Assembly: GCF_014202645.1 (NCBI RefSeq)
Contig: NZ_JACHHG010000001.1
Coordinates: 372,001 to 436,000, forward strand
Reading direction: 5' to 3'
Source of the DNA: Deinobacterium chartae
GTDB taxonomy: Bacteria; Deinococcota; Deinococci; Deinococcales; Deinococcaceae
DNA: 64,000 nucleotides
Under the pieces are notes generated by a model. That model saw only the letters and a list, made by a program, of their open reading frames with translations. It was not told where the DNA came from and made no database searches. The number at the start of each line of letters is the position of its first letter. Positions within the stretch are counted from its first letter, which is position 1. Of this stretch, positions 36,505 to 46,534 are shown piece after piece. Position numbers and translations under genes: made by a program.

Positions 36505-38187
36505 ATGTCGGCCGACGCTTTTTTACAGGCGCGCGATTACCTGCTCACACACCGCCTCGACGCCGAGACGGCCCGCCGAGACTTCCGCTGGCCCCACCTG
36601 GAGGCGTTCAACTGGGCCCTGGACCATTTCGACCCCCTGGCCCACGGCAACGACCAACCCGCCCTGATGGTCTGGACCGCCGGAGAGCTCGAGCGGCGCT
36701 CGTTCGAAGAGTTGCGCCGCGCCTCGAACCGCGCGGCCAACTACCTGCGCTCGCTGGGTCTCGCGCGCGGCGACCGCGTTCTGCTGATGCTGCCCAACCG
36801 CGTCGAGCTGTGGGAACTGATGCTGGGCATCATGAAAATCGGCGCGGTGGTCATCCCGGCCACCACCCTGCTCACCGAAGCCGACCTCGCCGACCGCCTG
36901 GAACGCGGGCAGGTGCGCATGGTCATCACCGAAGCCGCCGAGACCGCCAAATTCGGCGCGGGCGACTACCTGCGGGTCTCACTGGGTGCGACGGGCGGCT
37001 GGCACGACTGGTCCGAGGCCGCGCGGCAGTCCGAGGACTTCGTGCCCGACGGCGTGACCCGCGCCGACGACACGCTGCTGCTGTACTTCACCTCCGGGAC
37101 CACCTCGAGGCCCAAGCTGGTCGAGCACACCCACGCCTCGTACCCGGTCGGCCACCTCTCCACCGCCTACTGGATCGGGCTGCAACCGGGCGACTTGCAC
37201 TGGAACATCTCCTCGCCCGGCTGGGCCAAGCACGCCTGGAGCTCGCTGTTCGCACCCTGGAACGTGGGCGCTACCGTGTTCGCGCACGGCGGTCGCTTCG
37301 ATGCCAGAGAAACCCTGGAGTTGATCGTGCGCTACGGCATCACCACGCTGTGCGCCCCGCCCACGGTGTGGCGCATGCTGATCCAGCAGGATCTGGGCAG
37401 CTACCCGGTCAAGCTGCGCGAGGTGGTTGGGGCCGGCGAACCGCTGAACCCCGAGATCATCGAGCGGGTGCGCGCCGCCTGGGGGCTCGCCCTGCGCGAC
37501 GGTTACGGCCAGACCGAGACCACTGCCCAAATCGGCAACCCGCCCGGCCAGCAACTGCGTCCGGGCTCGATGGGCAAAGCGCTGCCCGGCTACCGGGTGG
37601 TGCTGCTCGACGCCGACGACCAGGAAGCCGAAGAGGGTGAGATCGCCCTGGACCTCGCGGAAGGAACGCGGCCCCTGGGCCTGATGCGCGGCTACGAGGG
37701 TGACCCGGGCCGCACCCAGGCCGCCCTCGGCGGACGCTACTACCGTACCGGCGACGTGGCCTCGAGGGACAAAGACGGTTACCTGTGGTACGTGGGGCGC
37801 GCCGACGACGTGTTCAAGAGCTCGGACTACCGCATCTCGCCCTTCGAGCTCGAGAGCCTCTTGATCGAGCACCCGGCGGTCGCCGAGGCGGCGGTGGTGC
37901 CCTCTCCGGACCCGCTGCGCCTGTCGGTGCCCAAGGCCTACGTGGTGCTGGTTCCGGGCGTACCGCCCGGCCGTGACACCGCCCTGGAGATCCTGCGCTT
38001 CGTGCGCGAGCGTGCCGCACCGTACAAGCGGGTGCGCCGCCTCGAGTTTACCGAACTGCCCAAGACCATCTCGGGCAAGATCCGCCGGGTGGAGTTGCGC
38101 GGCCTCGAGCAGCAGCCCGGCCGGAACCGCGGGCAGTGGGAGTTCTGGGAGGAGGACTTCGAGGAGCTGCGCAAGGACCGCACCTGA
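36505..38187 (+). CDS. AMP-forming acyl-CoA synthetase (medium-chain, MACS-like)
   Basis: This 560-aa ANL-family ligase activates a carboxylic acid with ATP and then forms the CoA thioester. The P-loop YFTSGTTSRPK lies near residue 195. The GDGYGQTET-type motif reads RDGYGQTETT near 335. RTGDVASRDKDGYLWYVGRADD near 415, here in overlapping pieces, forms the hinge, and the catalytic Lys is in KTISGKIRR near 530. Domain spacing fits the medium-chain acyl-CoA synthetases rather than acetyl-CoA synthetase. Together with the nearby mutase it suggests fatty-acid or propionate use, though the genes are divergent and separately promoted. Confidence 0.9.
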   Translation: MSADAFLQARDYLLTHRLDAETARRDFRWPHLEAFNWALDHFDPLAHGNDQPALMVWTAGELERRSFEELRRASNRAANYLRSLGLARGDRVLLMLPNRVELWELMLGIMKIGAVVIPATTLLTEADLADRLERGQVRMVITEAAETAKFGAGDYLRVSLGATGGWHDWSEAARQSEDFVPDGVTRADDTLLLYFTSGTTSRPKLVEHTHASYPVGHLSTAYWIGLQPGDLHWNISSPGWAKHAWSSLFAPWNVGATVFAHGGRFDARETLELIVRYGITTLCAPPTVWRMLIQQDLGSYPVKLREVVGAGEPLNPEIIERVRAAWGLALRDGYGQTETTAQIGNPPGQQLRPGSMGKALPGYRVVLLDADDQEAEEGEIALDLAEGTRPLGLMRGYEGDPGRTQAALGGRYYRTGDVASRDKDGYLWYVGRADDVFKSSDYRISPFELESLLIEHPAVAEAAVVPSPDPLRLSVPKAYVVLVPGVPPGRDTALEILRFVRERAAPYKRVRRLEFTELPKTISGKIRRVELRGLEQQPGRNRGQWEFWEEDFEELRKDRT

Positions 38188-38222
38188 CGCCCACCCGGAG
38201 GTGACCGGGCGTCCGCGCGAGG

Positions 38223-38250
38223 CCGGGGGAAGGAATTTTCCTTCCCCCGG
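38223..38250. terminator. Near-loopless palindrome between convergent genes
   Basis: Thirteen-bp perfect arms with a 2-nt centre (38223-38235 with 38238-38250) lie between the acyl-CoA synthetase and the flavoprotein. There is no long U-tract. Confidence 0.6.
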
Positions 38251-38255
38251 ACGTT

Positions 38256-39170
38256 TCAGGCCTGCTCCAGTGCAGCCGCGAAGATCAGGGCGTTGTTGAG
38301 CGAGGCTGCAGCGCGCGCTCCACTCGACACGGCGTGGGCTATCTGGTGGGCGGCAGGCTCGACCATGTCTCCTGCTGCGTACACGCCCGGAACGCTGGTC
38401 TGGCCAGCGGCGTCCGTGACCACGTTATGCCCGTTGTCGGACATCTTGCATCCGAGCTGCGCCGCGAGGTCCGAGGCGGGCCGCACGTCCGGCTGCAGGA
38501 AGAGCGCTTCTCGTGCGAGAACCCGGCCACCGCGGAACACCACGCGCTCCAGAGCGTCTCCTGCCCCCTCGAGGTGCGACAGGGGATCCTCGAGGACCGC
38601 TATGCCCAGCGCCGCCAGCTGTCCCAGCCGTTCGGGGGTCAGGCCCGAGGGACCGTCTGTCAGCAACACGGTATCGCGGCTCCAGTGGTGCAGCATCACC
38701 GCCTTGTGATAGCCGCTCTCGCTCCGGCCCAGCACCGCCAGCGGACGGTCTTGCACCTCCCAGCCGTGGCAGTACGGGCAGGCGTGCACCGAACGCCCCC
38801 AGCGCTCGCGCAGGCCGGGCAGGTCGGGCAGCAGGTCGCGTACGCCGGTGGCGAGCAGCAGCCGCGCTGCACGCACCCGCGAGCCGTCCTCGAGGTCGAG
38901 TTCGAAGCCGCCCGAGACGCTGCGGGCGCGCAGGGCCTCGAGGAAGCGCAGCTCGGTGCCGTAGGGTTCGAGCTGCTCGTGGGCGATGCGCCGCAGCTCG
39001 CCGGGCGGGGTACCGTCGCGGGTGAGGAAGCCGTGCGAGTGCGCCACGGGGGCGTTACGGGGAGTGCGGCGGTCGAGCAGCAGAACGCGGCGGCGCGCAC
39101 GTCCGAGGGTCAGCGCGGCGCTGAGCCCGGCTGCGCTGCCTCCGACGACGATGACGTCGTAATCGGTCAT
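38256..39170 (-). CDS. Thioredoxin-reductase-like FAD/NAD(P)-dependent oxidoreductase
   Basis: This 304-aa flavoprotein has the FAD-binding VVGGSAAGLSAAL motif at residues 7-19, an ACPYCHGWE redox-type CxxC near 135, a degenerate NAD(P)-binding glycine motif (VLGRSESGY) near 153 and the second FAD motif VYAAGDM near 273. The layout is that of bacterial thioredoxin reductases. CPYC followed by HGWE and the altered second dinucleotide motif place it in the TrxR-like group of small disulfide or ferredoxin-type reductases of unclear partner. Start ATG 39170 agrees with the family N-terminus; the ribosome site is weak. A long structured leader with a possible operator precedes it. Confidence 0.85.
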   Translation of the reverse strand: MTDYDVIVVGGSAAGLSAALTLGRARRRVLLLDRRTPRNAPVAHSHGFLTRDGTPPGELRRIAHEQLEPYGTELRFLEALRARSVSGGFELDLEDGSRVRAARLLLATGVRDLLPDLPGLRERWGRSVHACPYCHGWEVQDRPLAVLGRSESGYHKAVMLHHWSRDTVLLTDGPSGLTPERLGQLAALGIAVLEDPLSHLEGAGDALERVVFRGGRVLAREALFLQPDVRPASDLAAQLGCKMSDNGHNVVTDAAGQTSVPGVYAAGDMVEPAAHQIAHAVSSGARAAASLNNALIFAAALEQA

Positions 39171-39553
39171 GTTGAATCTCGCTTTCAGGCGAAGAGGAAA
39201 ATGCGGGTTTACGGCAAATATTTGAAAATAAGGGCTCAGCAGCTGTCGTACAGCTTGCAGCGGCAACGCGAACAGCGGCAGCGCTTTTCTCGCTTTTTAC
39301 GCGCCTTTCTTGCCCGCTCCCGGCGGGGACGAGAAAAGCAGGCGGGGACGCAACTTGATATCATATTATCATTTAGAGCATGGCCCACCCTCCTTGTCAA
39401 GCCTTCCCACCGCCGTCAAGCGGACCCCACCAGCATCGCAGCGCGCCCCAACCGGAGAGAGGAGAGACGGAGTGCGCGCTCCGTCTCTCCTCTCTCCCCG
39501 GCAGTCCTCAGGACACCGCAGCGGGCCCCAGAAGTCAGGGCCCTACACCCGCT
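39171..39553. other. Long leader and promoter region of the flavoprotein gene
   Basis: This 383-bp stretch without a gene contains the minus-strand promoter TTGACA (39395-39400), the A+T-rich inverted repeat at 39356-39371 and a roughly 190-nt leader. The leader has a 10-bp stem (39283-39292 with 39330-39339) and a 6-bp hairpin near 39240-39254. The left-hand end also holds the 3' flank of csaA. Plus-strand frames have no ribosome sites. Confidence 0.55.
39356..39371 (-). promoter_or_regulatory. Possible operator TGATA-6-TATCA by the flavoprotein promoter
   Basis: A 16-bp A+T-rich inverted repeat (5-bp arms, 6-bp centre) lies just downstream of a TTGACA / CTAAAT promoter on the minus strand. 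That position is typical of a repressor site. It is the most A+T-rich stretch in the region. Confidence 0.4.
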
Positions 39554-39910
39554 TCAGAACACCTTGCTGCCCAGCCTGGCTTCCACAGCGGGCGTCAGGA
39601 AGGTTGCCTCGCCGCTGTCTGCCCCGGGATACTGCACCCCCAGAATCAGCACCTCGGACATGACCTCCCCGATCGGGCGCGGCTCGAAGTTCAGCACTCC
39701 CAGCACCTGTTTGCCCTGCAACGCCTCGGCGGCATGACGGGTAAAGCGGCCCACGCTGGTGCGGCGCCCGTACTTGCCAAAATCCACGGTCAGGCGGTAG
39801 GAGGCCTTGGGGGCCGAGGGCTCGGGAACCACCTCGAGGACCCGGCCCAGCCGGATGTCGAGGCGTCCCAGGGTGTCTTCAAAGGTCACGGTCGGCTTGA
39901 GGTCGGCCAT
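39554..39910 (-). CDS. csaA: tRNA-binding-domain protein CsaA
   Basis: This 118-aa protein is a single OB-fold tRNA-binding domain of the CsaA type, described as a secretion-related chaperone and found fused to MetRS in other proteins. Family marks include IRLGRVLEVVPEP near residue 19, SYRLTVDFGKYGRRTS near 38 and the C-terminal SEVLILGV. It follows the ABC-F gene by 9 bp, but a TAAGGT box that includes the ABC-F stop codon ends 6 nt before its ATG, so it may also be transcribed alone as a leaderless mRNA. Confidence 0.9.
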   Translation of the reverse strand: MADLKPTVTFEDTLGRLDIRLGRVLEVVPEPSAPKASYRLTVDFGKYGRRTSVGRFTRHAAEALQGKQVLGVLNFEPRPIGEVMSEVLILGVQYPGADSGEATFLTPAVEARLGSKVF

Positions 39911-39919
39911 ACCCCTACC

Positions 39920-41794
<1,875 letters not shown>

Positions 41795-41801
41795 AAACTC
41801 C

Positions 41802-41807
41802 AGTATA
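41802..41807 (-). promoter_or_regulatory. -10 box TATACT, leaderless promoter of the ABC-F gene
   Basis: On the minus strand TATACT ends 7 nt before the GTG at 41794. It is a leaderless mRNA with a non-ATG start, if correct. Confidence 0.5.
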
Positions 41808-42036
41808 GAGCCTCAAAAGCAGGTTTTTGGAAATGCGCGTTCTCGCCTAGGCCGCCGCTACGCCGCGCGGACGGGCGAGCCGAGGGCAGCCCCGCGCAGC
41901 GCCGAGGACAACTCCTTGTCCGTCTGCCCAGCAAGGGCGGCGCGGTCCGCCGGATGAAGGGCGGAGCAGCAATCGCTCAAAGCCGAGTCCACCGTCCGGT
42001 GACGGCAAGCTGACCCCCTGCTTGTGCCATACGGGT

Positions 42037-43230
42037 ATGAACCGAACGCTTGTGTGGATTCTGGGCGCACTGGCCGCCGTGCTGATCGGCCTGCTGGTCT
42101 GGCGTGGCATGACGCCGCAGGGCAACGCGAGCACGCCTCCTGCCGCCTCGGAACCTCTCTCTCCCTCTCCCTCCCCTCAACCCAGCCCCCCTGCAAGCTC
42201 CGAAAGCGCGGAAGATGGTGCTTCCATCCGGTTGACCGGAGCCGGTTCGAGCTTCTCCTACCCGCTGTACACCCGCATGTTCCAGGCCTACCACGAAGCG
42301 CGGGGCGTGCAGGTGAACTACCAGTCCATCGGCTCGAGCGGCGGCCAACGACAACTGCTCGCCCAGACCGTGGACTTCGCCGGCACCGACGCCCCGGTGA
42401 GCGAGGAAACCGAGCAGGAGATCCCAGACGGCAACGCCATCGTGCACATTCCCACCGAACTGGGTGCGATCGTGGTGATCTACAACCTCGAGGGACTCTC
42501 CGAGCCGCTCACCTTCGATGGCCCGACCCTGGCCCGCATCTTTTTGGGCGAGATCCAAAACTGGAACGATCCAGCGATCGCAGCGCTGAACGAGGGTGCA
42601 ACCCTGCCGGATTTGCCGATCACGGTGGTGCACCGCTCGGACGGCTCGGGATCGTCGTTCGTGTTCACCGATTACCTCTCGTCGGTCTCGAGCGAGTGGG
42701 AAAGCCGCGTCGGGCGCGACACGGCCCCGAACTGGCCGGTCGGGCTGGGCGGCAAGGGCAACGAGGGCATCGCGGGCATCGTCTCGCAAACGCCGGGAGC
42801 CATAGGCTACGTCGAACTGATCTACTCGCTGCAAAACGACATTCCCAACGCCCGCATCGTGAATGCCAGCGGCAACGCGGTCGCCGCCACCCTCGAGTCG
42901 GTCAACGCCGCCGCCGCCGGGGTGGAGATCCCGGCAGACGCCCGGGTGTCCATCGTGAACACCCCCGCTGAGAACGGCTATCCCATCGCCACGTACAGCT
43001 GGATGATCCTGTACCGCGACCAGGACTACAGCGGACGCTCGAGGGAACACGCGCAGGCACTGGTGGACCTCGCCGCCTGGATGATCAGCGAAGGGCAGCA
43101 GTACACCGAACCGCTCGACTACGCCCGGCTGCCGCAGAACGCCGTGGACCGGGGCATCGAGCTGCTGCGAACCGTCAACTACGCGGGAGAGGCGCTGTAC
43201 CGCGAAAACTCGCCGGCAGCCTCGCCGTAA
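42037..43230 (+). CDS. Phosphate-binding protein PstS-like, membrane-anchored, orphan
   Basis: This 397-aa solute-binding protein resembles PstS. TGAGSSFSYPLYTRMF near residue 68 is the family opening with the phosphate-binding Ser. DFAGTDAPVSEE near 119, ELGAIVVIYNL near 140 and HRSDGSGSSFVFTDYL near 198 complete the ligand site. The N-terminus has one hydrophobic segment (residues 4-24) with no cleavage or lipobox, then a Ser/Pro-rich linker of about 35 residues, so it is tethered and not released. No pstC, pstA or pstB is near. It may serve a distant transporter or act as a phosphate sensor; both are inferences. Confidence 0.85.
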   Translation: MNRTLVWILGALAAVLIGLLVWRGMTPQGNASTPPAASEPLSPSPSPQPSPPASSESAEDGASIRLTGAGSSFSYPLYTRMFQAYHEARGVQVNYQSIGSSGGQRQLLAQTVDFAGTDAPVSEETEQEIPDGNAIVHIPTELGAIVVIYNLEGLSEPLTFDGPTLARIFLGEIQNWNDPAIAALNEGATLPDLPITVVHRSDGSGSSFVFTDYLSSVSSEWESRVGRDTAPNWPVGLGGKGNEGIAGIVSQTPGAIGYVELIYSLQNDIPNARIVNASGNAVAATLESVNAAAAGVEIPADARVSIVNTPAENGYPIATYSWMILYRDQDYSGRSREHAQALVDLAAWMISEGQQYTEPLDYARLPQNAVDRGIELLRTVNYAGEALYRENSPAASP

Positions 43231-43243
43231 CAGCACCGCTGAC

Positions 43244-43278
43244 CCGGGCGGAGATGGGCATGTGCCCCCTCCGCCCGG
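43244..43278 (+). terminator. Two-part hairpin after pstS
   Basis: An outer 10-bp stem (43244-43253 with 43269-43278) encloses an inner 5-bp stem (43256-43260 with 43263-43267). It is 13 bp after the stop, with no U-tract. Confidence 0.5.
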
Positions 43279-43432
43279 TCCGCCCTGAAGATAGGATCGC
43301 GACAGCCGCGCCCCGGGGCGGGTGTTCGTCCTCGAGAACCTGTTCGTGAGCCCGGTTCCTGGCCACGCGCACCCCAAGCGCCAAGAGATTCTGTCAAAAA
43401 CAGCGATCGGGCACGGTGGCGAGCGGCCGGAC

Positions 43433-43681
43433 TCAGTCCTTGCGGACCTGCCCGCCGTTGCCGTCTTCGGTCCCCAACCCCACACCGGCCTCCTGAAAGA
43501 TCTGCAGCACCTCCTGCTCACGGCGCTTGTTCTCGTGGTAGATCCGGCTGAAATCTTCCTCGTTGAGAATGCCCTTCTGTCGCAGCAGCTCCACCAGGAT
43601 CTGAAACCCTCCCGAGCTGATGTACGAGGTGGCCGCGATGGACAGCAATTGGTCCCGGTACGTCATGTCCTTTTTCGTCAT
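43433..43681 (-). CDS. Small protein of unknown function (82 aa)
   Basis: This 82-residue helical protein has GGAGAGG 8 nt before the ATG at 43681. The sequence contains a GGFQILVELLRQKGILNEEDF segment in two adjacent parts, which reads like a short helical hairpin that often precedes or follows oligomerisation domains, and a Gly/Asp-rich tail. Charge is near neutral, with no signal peptide and no cysteine. I do not recognise it. It converges on pstS, and its upstream region is gene-free for 520 bp. Confidence 0.6.
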   Translation of the reverse strand: MTKKDMTYRDQLLSIAATSYISSGGFQILVELLRQKGILNEEDFSRIYHENKRREQEVLQIFQEAGVGLGTEDGNGGQVRKD

Positions 43682-44205
43682 CCCGATCCTCTCCGGTCAA
43701 GCGTCGCGCCCACCCCGTAAACAGCGGCGGCGCGACCCCGCCTGCCCCGCCACAGTCCGTGCCGTTGTCGGCACCACAGACTTTCTGGCCGGCAGTAGCC
43801 GTCGGGGCCGCAGCAGGCCGCGCGGCAAAAACGGTCTCCGTACGGTCCTGGCTGCGAACAGGCGTTCACCGGACCGGCGGTGCCCTCTCTGGCACGACTC
43901 GCTCCCGAACTTCCCCGAGGCTGCGCGGTGCTTTCAGCCTATACCCTGCACTCCCCTGTTCGTCTCGCCCTAAAGAATCGGCCAAGGCCCGGGCCAACGC
44001 GGCACTCCGGCTGCGTGAAGCCTTGGGTGGCGGCCTCTCATCGGACCGAAGGCTGCAGGCACCGCCGATCCCGTATCCTGCAAGGACTGTTTCTGACATT
44101 AACCGACTTACCTGCCCTGCCCCGCAGGCCACCCGGAAGGTCATGCTCGGAGGAGAGGCCGGTTGCTGGCAGTTGTGCGCCCCAACCGGCATGGAAAGGC
44201 AACTC
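43682..44205. other. Intergenic region between two divergent small genes
   Basis: This 524-bp stretch holds the ribosome site of the minus-strand 82-aa gene at the left and that of the winged-helix gene at the right. A perfect 6-bp hairpin with a TTGT loop lies at 43759-43774, and a TATACC-like -10 lies near 43939 on the plus strand. A plus-strand frame runs through the right half but has no start signal and an atypical composition. I see no gene. Confidence 0.5.
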
Positions 44206-44685
44206 ATGATCACTTCCATTTCACGCAGGAAATACCTGTCCCAGGACCGGGTCGAACACGATGTTTTTACGCTTTTGAGCAGCGACGGCCCCCTGAGTGC
44301 CGCACGAATTGCCCAGAGCACCGCGTCTTCGGTTCCCCGGGTGCTCGCAGCCCTAGACTCCCTGTGTTCGCAAGGGCTGATCCAGCTCCGCTACTTTGCA
44401 CCGGGCAACTCCCAGAACCGCAGCCGTTGCGAGTACCAGCTGGCCCACTCGGGCCTGCCGACCGTACCTACCGGCCCCCTCGATTCGGTCGCAGCGCGGG
44501 TCCACCAGCACCTGCTCGCATCTCCGGACACCGGCTGGCACATCGCGCGCAAACTTGGCCTCCCGGTCCAGACGGTCATCTTGGGGCTCGCTGCTCTCGA
44601 GGCCAACGCCCTGCTCTCCTATCGCTGCGTCGGAAACATCGTGATTTTCAGGGCCACACCGCAAGACGAACCGGTCCATGCCTGA
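44206..44685 (+). CDS. Small tandem winged-helix protein (family copy C)
   Basis: This 159-aa protein is the third member of the family at 28385 and 29176. The first winged helix has SVPRVLAALDSLCSQGLIQL near residue 42. The second has VQTVILGLAALEANALLSYR near 122, ending VGNIVIFRATP, nearly identical to copy B (VGNMVIFRAEP). It shares the PDTxWH block of copy A (PDTGWH here, PDTAWH there). I chose the ATG at 44206, with AAAGG upstream; an in-frame ATG at 44191 is an alternative. A DNA-binding regulator is likely. It stands alone, ending before a 50-bp perfect palindrome. Confidence 0.72.
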   Translation: MITSISRRKYLSQDRVEHDVFTLLSSDGPLSAARIAQSTASSVPRVLAALDSLCSQGLIQLRYFAPGNSQNRSRCEYQLAHSGLPTVPTGPLDSVAARVHQHLLASPDTGWHIARKLGLPVQTVILGLAALEANALLSYRCVGNIVIFRATPQDEPVHA

Positions 44686-44790
44686 CAGCTAGCCTGCCAA
44701 AACACCGCAACAACCGCGCCGGCCCGTTCGTCGGCGCAGGTCCCGGTCCCGTTTCTCGGGCCAGCTTCCTACAGCAGGCAGAGCAATCCC

Positions 44791-44840
44791 GGCCAAAGTG
44801 GAAGGAGCGCGCCCGCGGGCGCGCTCCTTCCACTTTGGCC
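44791..44840. terminator. Perfect 50-bp palindrome with no loop
   Basis: All 25 positions of 44791-44815 pair with 44816-44840, with no spacer; the centre is CCGCGG. It lies between the convergent winged-helix and TerC-family genes, 6 bp from the latter's stop codon. There is no T-run on either strand. It would extrude as a cruciform or form a 25-bp RNA hairpin, and it is a probable bidirectional terminator. Confidence 0.7.
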
Positions 44841-44846
44841 AGCGGC

Positions 44847-45902
44847 TCAGGCGCTGGGTTCGCCGTCCGCCTGGTTCGGGTAGATGCGGCGGTGGCGCAG
44901 CGACCACAGCACCGCTCCCACGATAAAGGCCAGACCGATCAGGCCGGTGATCACCTCAGGAATGTGGATGTCATGGCTCATGCTCAGCAGCATGATGATC
45001 GCCAGCGAGCCGATGCCGTAGTGCGCGCCGTGCTCGAGGAAGATGTACTGCTGCAGCGTGCCCTTACGGACCAGCAGCAGCGTCAGGGAGCGCACGAAGG
45101 CCGCGCCGATGGCCAGACCCGCTGCAATCACCACCACGTCCTTGGTGATGGCGAACGCGCCGATCACGCCGTCGAGCGAGAACGACGCGTCGAGCACCTC
45201 GAGGTACAAAAAGCTCATCGCGCCCGCCTTGCCGGCGTTGGCAGCGATGTTGTCCGCGTCGAACAGGCCGCCGAGCGCGTCGATCAGCACGTAGGTCAGC
45301 AGGCCGACCATGCCCGAGGTGAGGGCCGAGAGGCGCTCCTCGGGGGCCACCAGGAAGTTCACGGCCAGCAACAGCAGCGTGCCGGTGATGAAGATCTGGA
45401 TGGCCTCGAGGCGTCCGATCTTGGCAAGGCGTTCCTCGAGGACTCCGAACCAGTGCACGTCCTTCTCGGGGTCCATCAGGTACTTCAAGAAGACCATCAT
45501 CAAGAAAGCCCCGCCGAAGGCGCTGATCGGCACGTGCGCCGCCTCGAGGTTCCTCGAGTACGCCTCGGGGTCTGCAAAGGCCATGCGCACCACCTCGCCG
45601 AAGCCGAGGCCGGCGATGATCGCCACGATGACGATCGGGAACAGGAAACGCATGCCGAACACCGCGATGGCGATACCCCAGGTCAGGAAGCGGCGCTGCC
45701 ACAGCGGGGTCATGTTGCGCAGAACCGAGGCGTTCACCACCGCGTTGTCAAAGGACAGTGAAACTTCCATAACACCCAGGATCGCCGCGATCAGCAGGAA
45801 AGACAGCATGGCCGGCACGCCGCCGGTCGAGAAACCGTAGTAGCCGGCCCCGATCAGGCACACCGCGGTCAGGCCAAAGGAAAAGGCAAACTCTCCGCGC
45901 AT
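44847..45902 (-). CDS. TerC-family (DUF475) integral membrane protein
   Basis: This 351-aa protein has about nine hydrophobic segments. SLSFDNAVVNA near residue 48 and DASFSLDGVIGAF near 240 are the paired acidic motifs in membrane helices seen in TerC/DUF475 proteins, which are thought to bind metal ions. The family is tied to tellurite resistance and to manganese handling at the membrane. The start overlaps the terD stop by one base (TGATG), so it is translated with terD. The 3' end meets a 50-bp perfect palindrome. Confidence 0.9.
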   Translation of the reverse strand: MRGEFAFSFGLTAVCLIGAGYYGFSTGGVPAMLSFLLIAAILGVMEVSLSFDNAVVNASVLRNMTPLWQRRFLTWGIAIAVFGMRFLFPIVIVAIIAGLGFGEVVRMAFADPEAYSRNLEAAHVPISAFGGAFLMMVFLKYLMDPEKDVHWFGVLEERLAKIGRLEAIQIFITGTLLLLAVNFLVAPEERLSALTSGMVGLLTYVLIDALGGLFDADNIAANAGKAGAMSFLYLEVLDASFSLDGVIGAFAITKDVVVIAAGLAIGAAFVRSLTLLLVRKGTLQQYIFLEHGAHYGIGSLAIIMLLSMSHDIHIPEVITGLIGLAFIVGAVLWSLRHRRIYPNQADGEPSA

Positions 45903-46477
45903 CAGACGTTCACGCCGTACGAACGCGCCAGGGGTGCCAGGCCACCCTGGTAGCCCTGGCCTACAGCCTTGAACTTCCACTCGCCGTTGTTGCGGTACAC
46001 CTCGCCGAAGATCATGGCGGTCTCGATCGAGGCGTCCTCGGTCAGGTCGTAGCGCGCGACCTCGTTGCCGGTGACGTCGTTGACCACGCGGATGAAGGCG
46101 TTGCGCACCTGTCCGAAGTTCTGGCGGCGCGCGTCTGCGTCGTGGATGGTCACGGCGATCACGATGCGCTCGATCTCGGCGGGCACATTGGGAAGATCGA
46201 TGCGGATCGCTTCGTCGTCGCCGTCGCCCACACCGGTGCGGTTGTCGCCGGTGTGTTCGACCGAGCCCTCGACCGAGCGCAGTTGGTTGTAGAAGATGAA
46301 GTCGTGGTCACCGCGCACCTTGCCGCTGGCGGTCACCAGGAAGGCGCTGGCGTCAAGGTCGAAATCCTGACCGTCGGTCGCACGGGTGTCCCAGCCCAGC
46401 CCCACCAGGATCTTGGTGAGGGTGGGGTCGGCCTTGGACAGCGAGAGGTTGCCGCCTTTGGAAAGAGAAAGGGCCAT
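45902..46477 (-). CDS. terD: TerD-family tellurium-resistance/stress protein
   Basis: This 191-aa single TerD domain, a calcium-binding beta-sandwich, starts [20 protein letters not shown] and contains [20 protein letters not shown] near residue 28 and the Asp-rich [12 protein letters not shown] loop near 85, which supplies the calcium ligands. TerD proteins act in tellurite, phage and oxidative-stress responses with TerC. AAAGGAAA precedes the ATG. It is the middle gene of a three-gene operon, and its stop overlaps the next start. Confidence 0.95.
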   Translation of the reverse strand: MALSLSKGGNLSLSKADPTLTKILVGLGWDTRATDGQDFDLDASAFLVTASGKVRGDHDFIFYNQLRSVEGSVEHTGDNRTGVGDGDDEAIRIDLPNVPAEIERIVIAVTIHDADARRQNFGQVRNAFIRVVNDVTGNEVARYDLTEDASIETAMIFGEVYRNNGEWKFKAVGQGYQGGLAPLARSYGVNV

Positions 46478-46534
46478 CGTTGTTTCCTTTCATGAGTCCC
46501 GGCATGCCGGGCGAGGAGCCTGAAGTCTGAAAGT

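Noticed and set aside
36066-36506. A 146-codon minus-strand frame over the 54-aa membrane ORF
   Set aside because: It would erase the acyl-CoA synthetase promoter and has no signal. The shorter frame has a membrane protein profile and a -10 box.
44689-44907. Overlapping ORFs with matching ends across the 50-bp palindrome
   Set aside because: The shared peptide segments arise because the palindrome reads the same on both strands; they are not genes.
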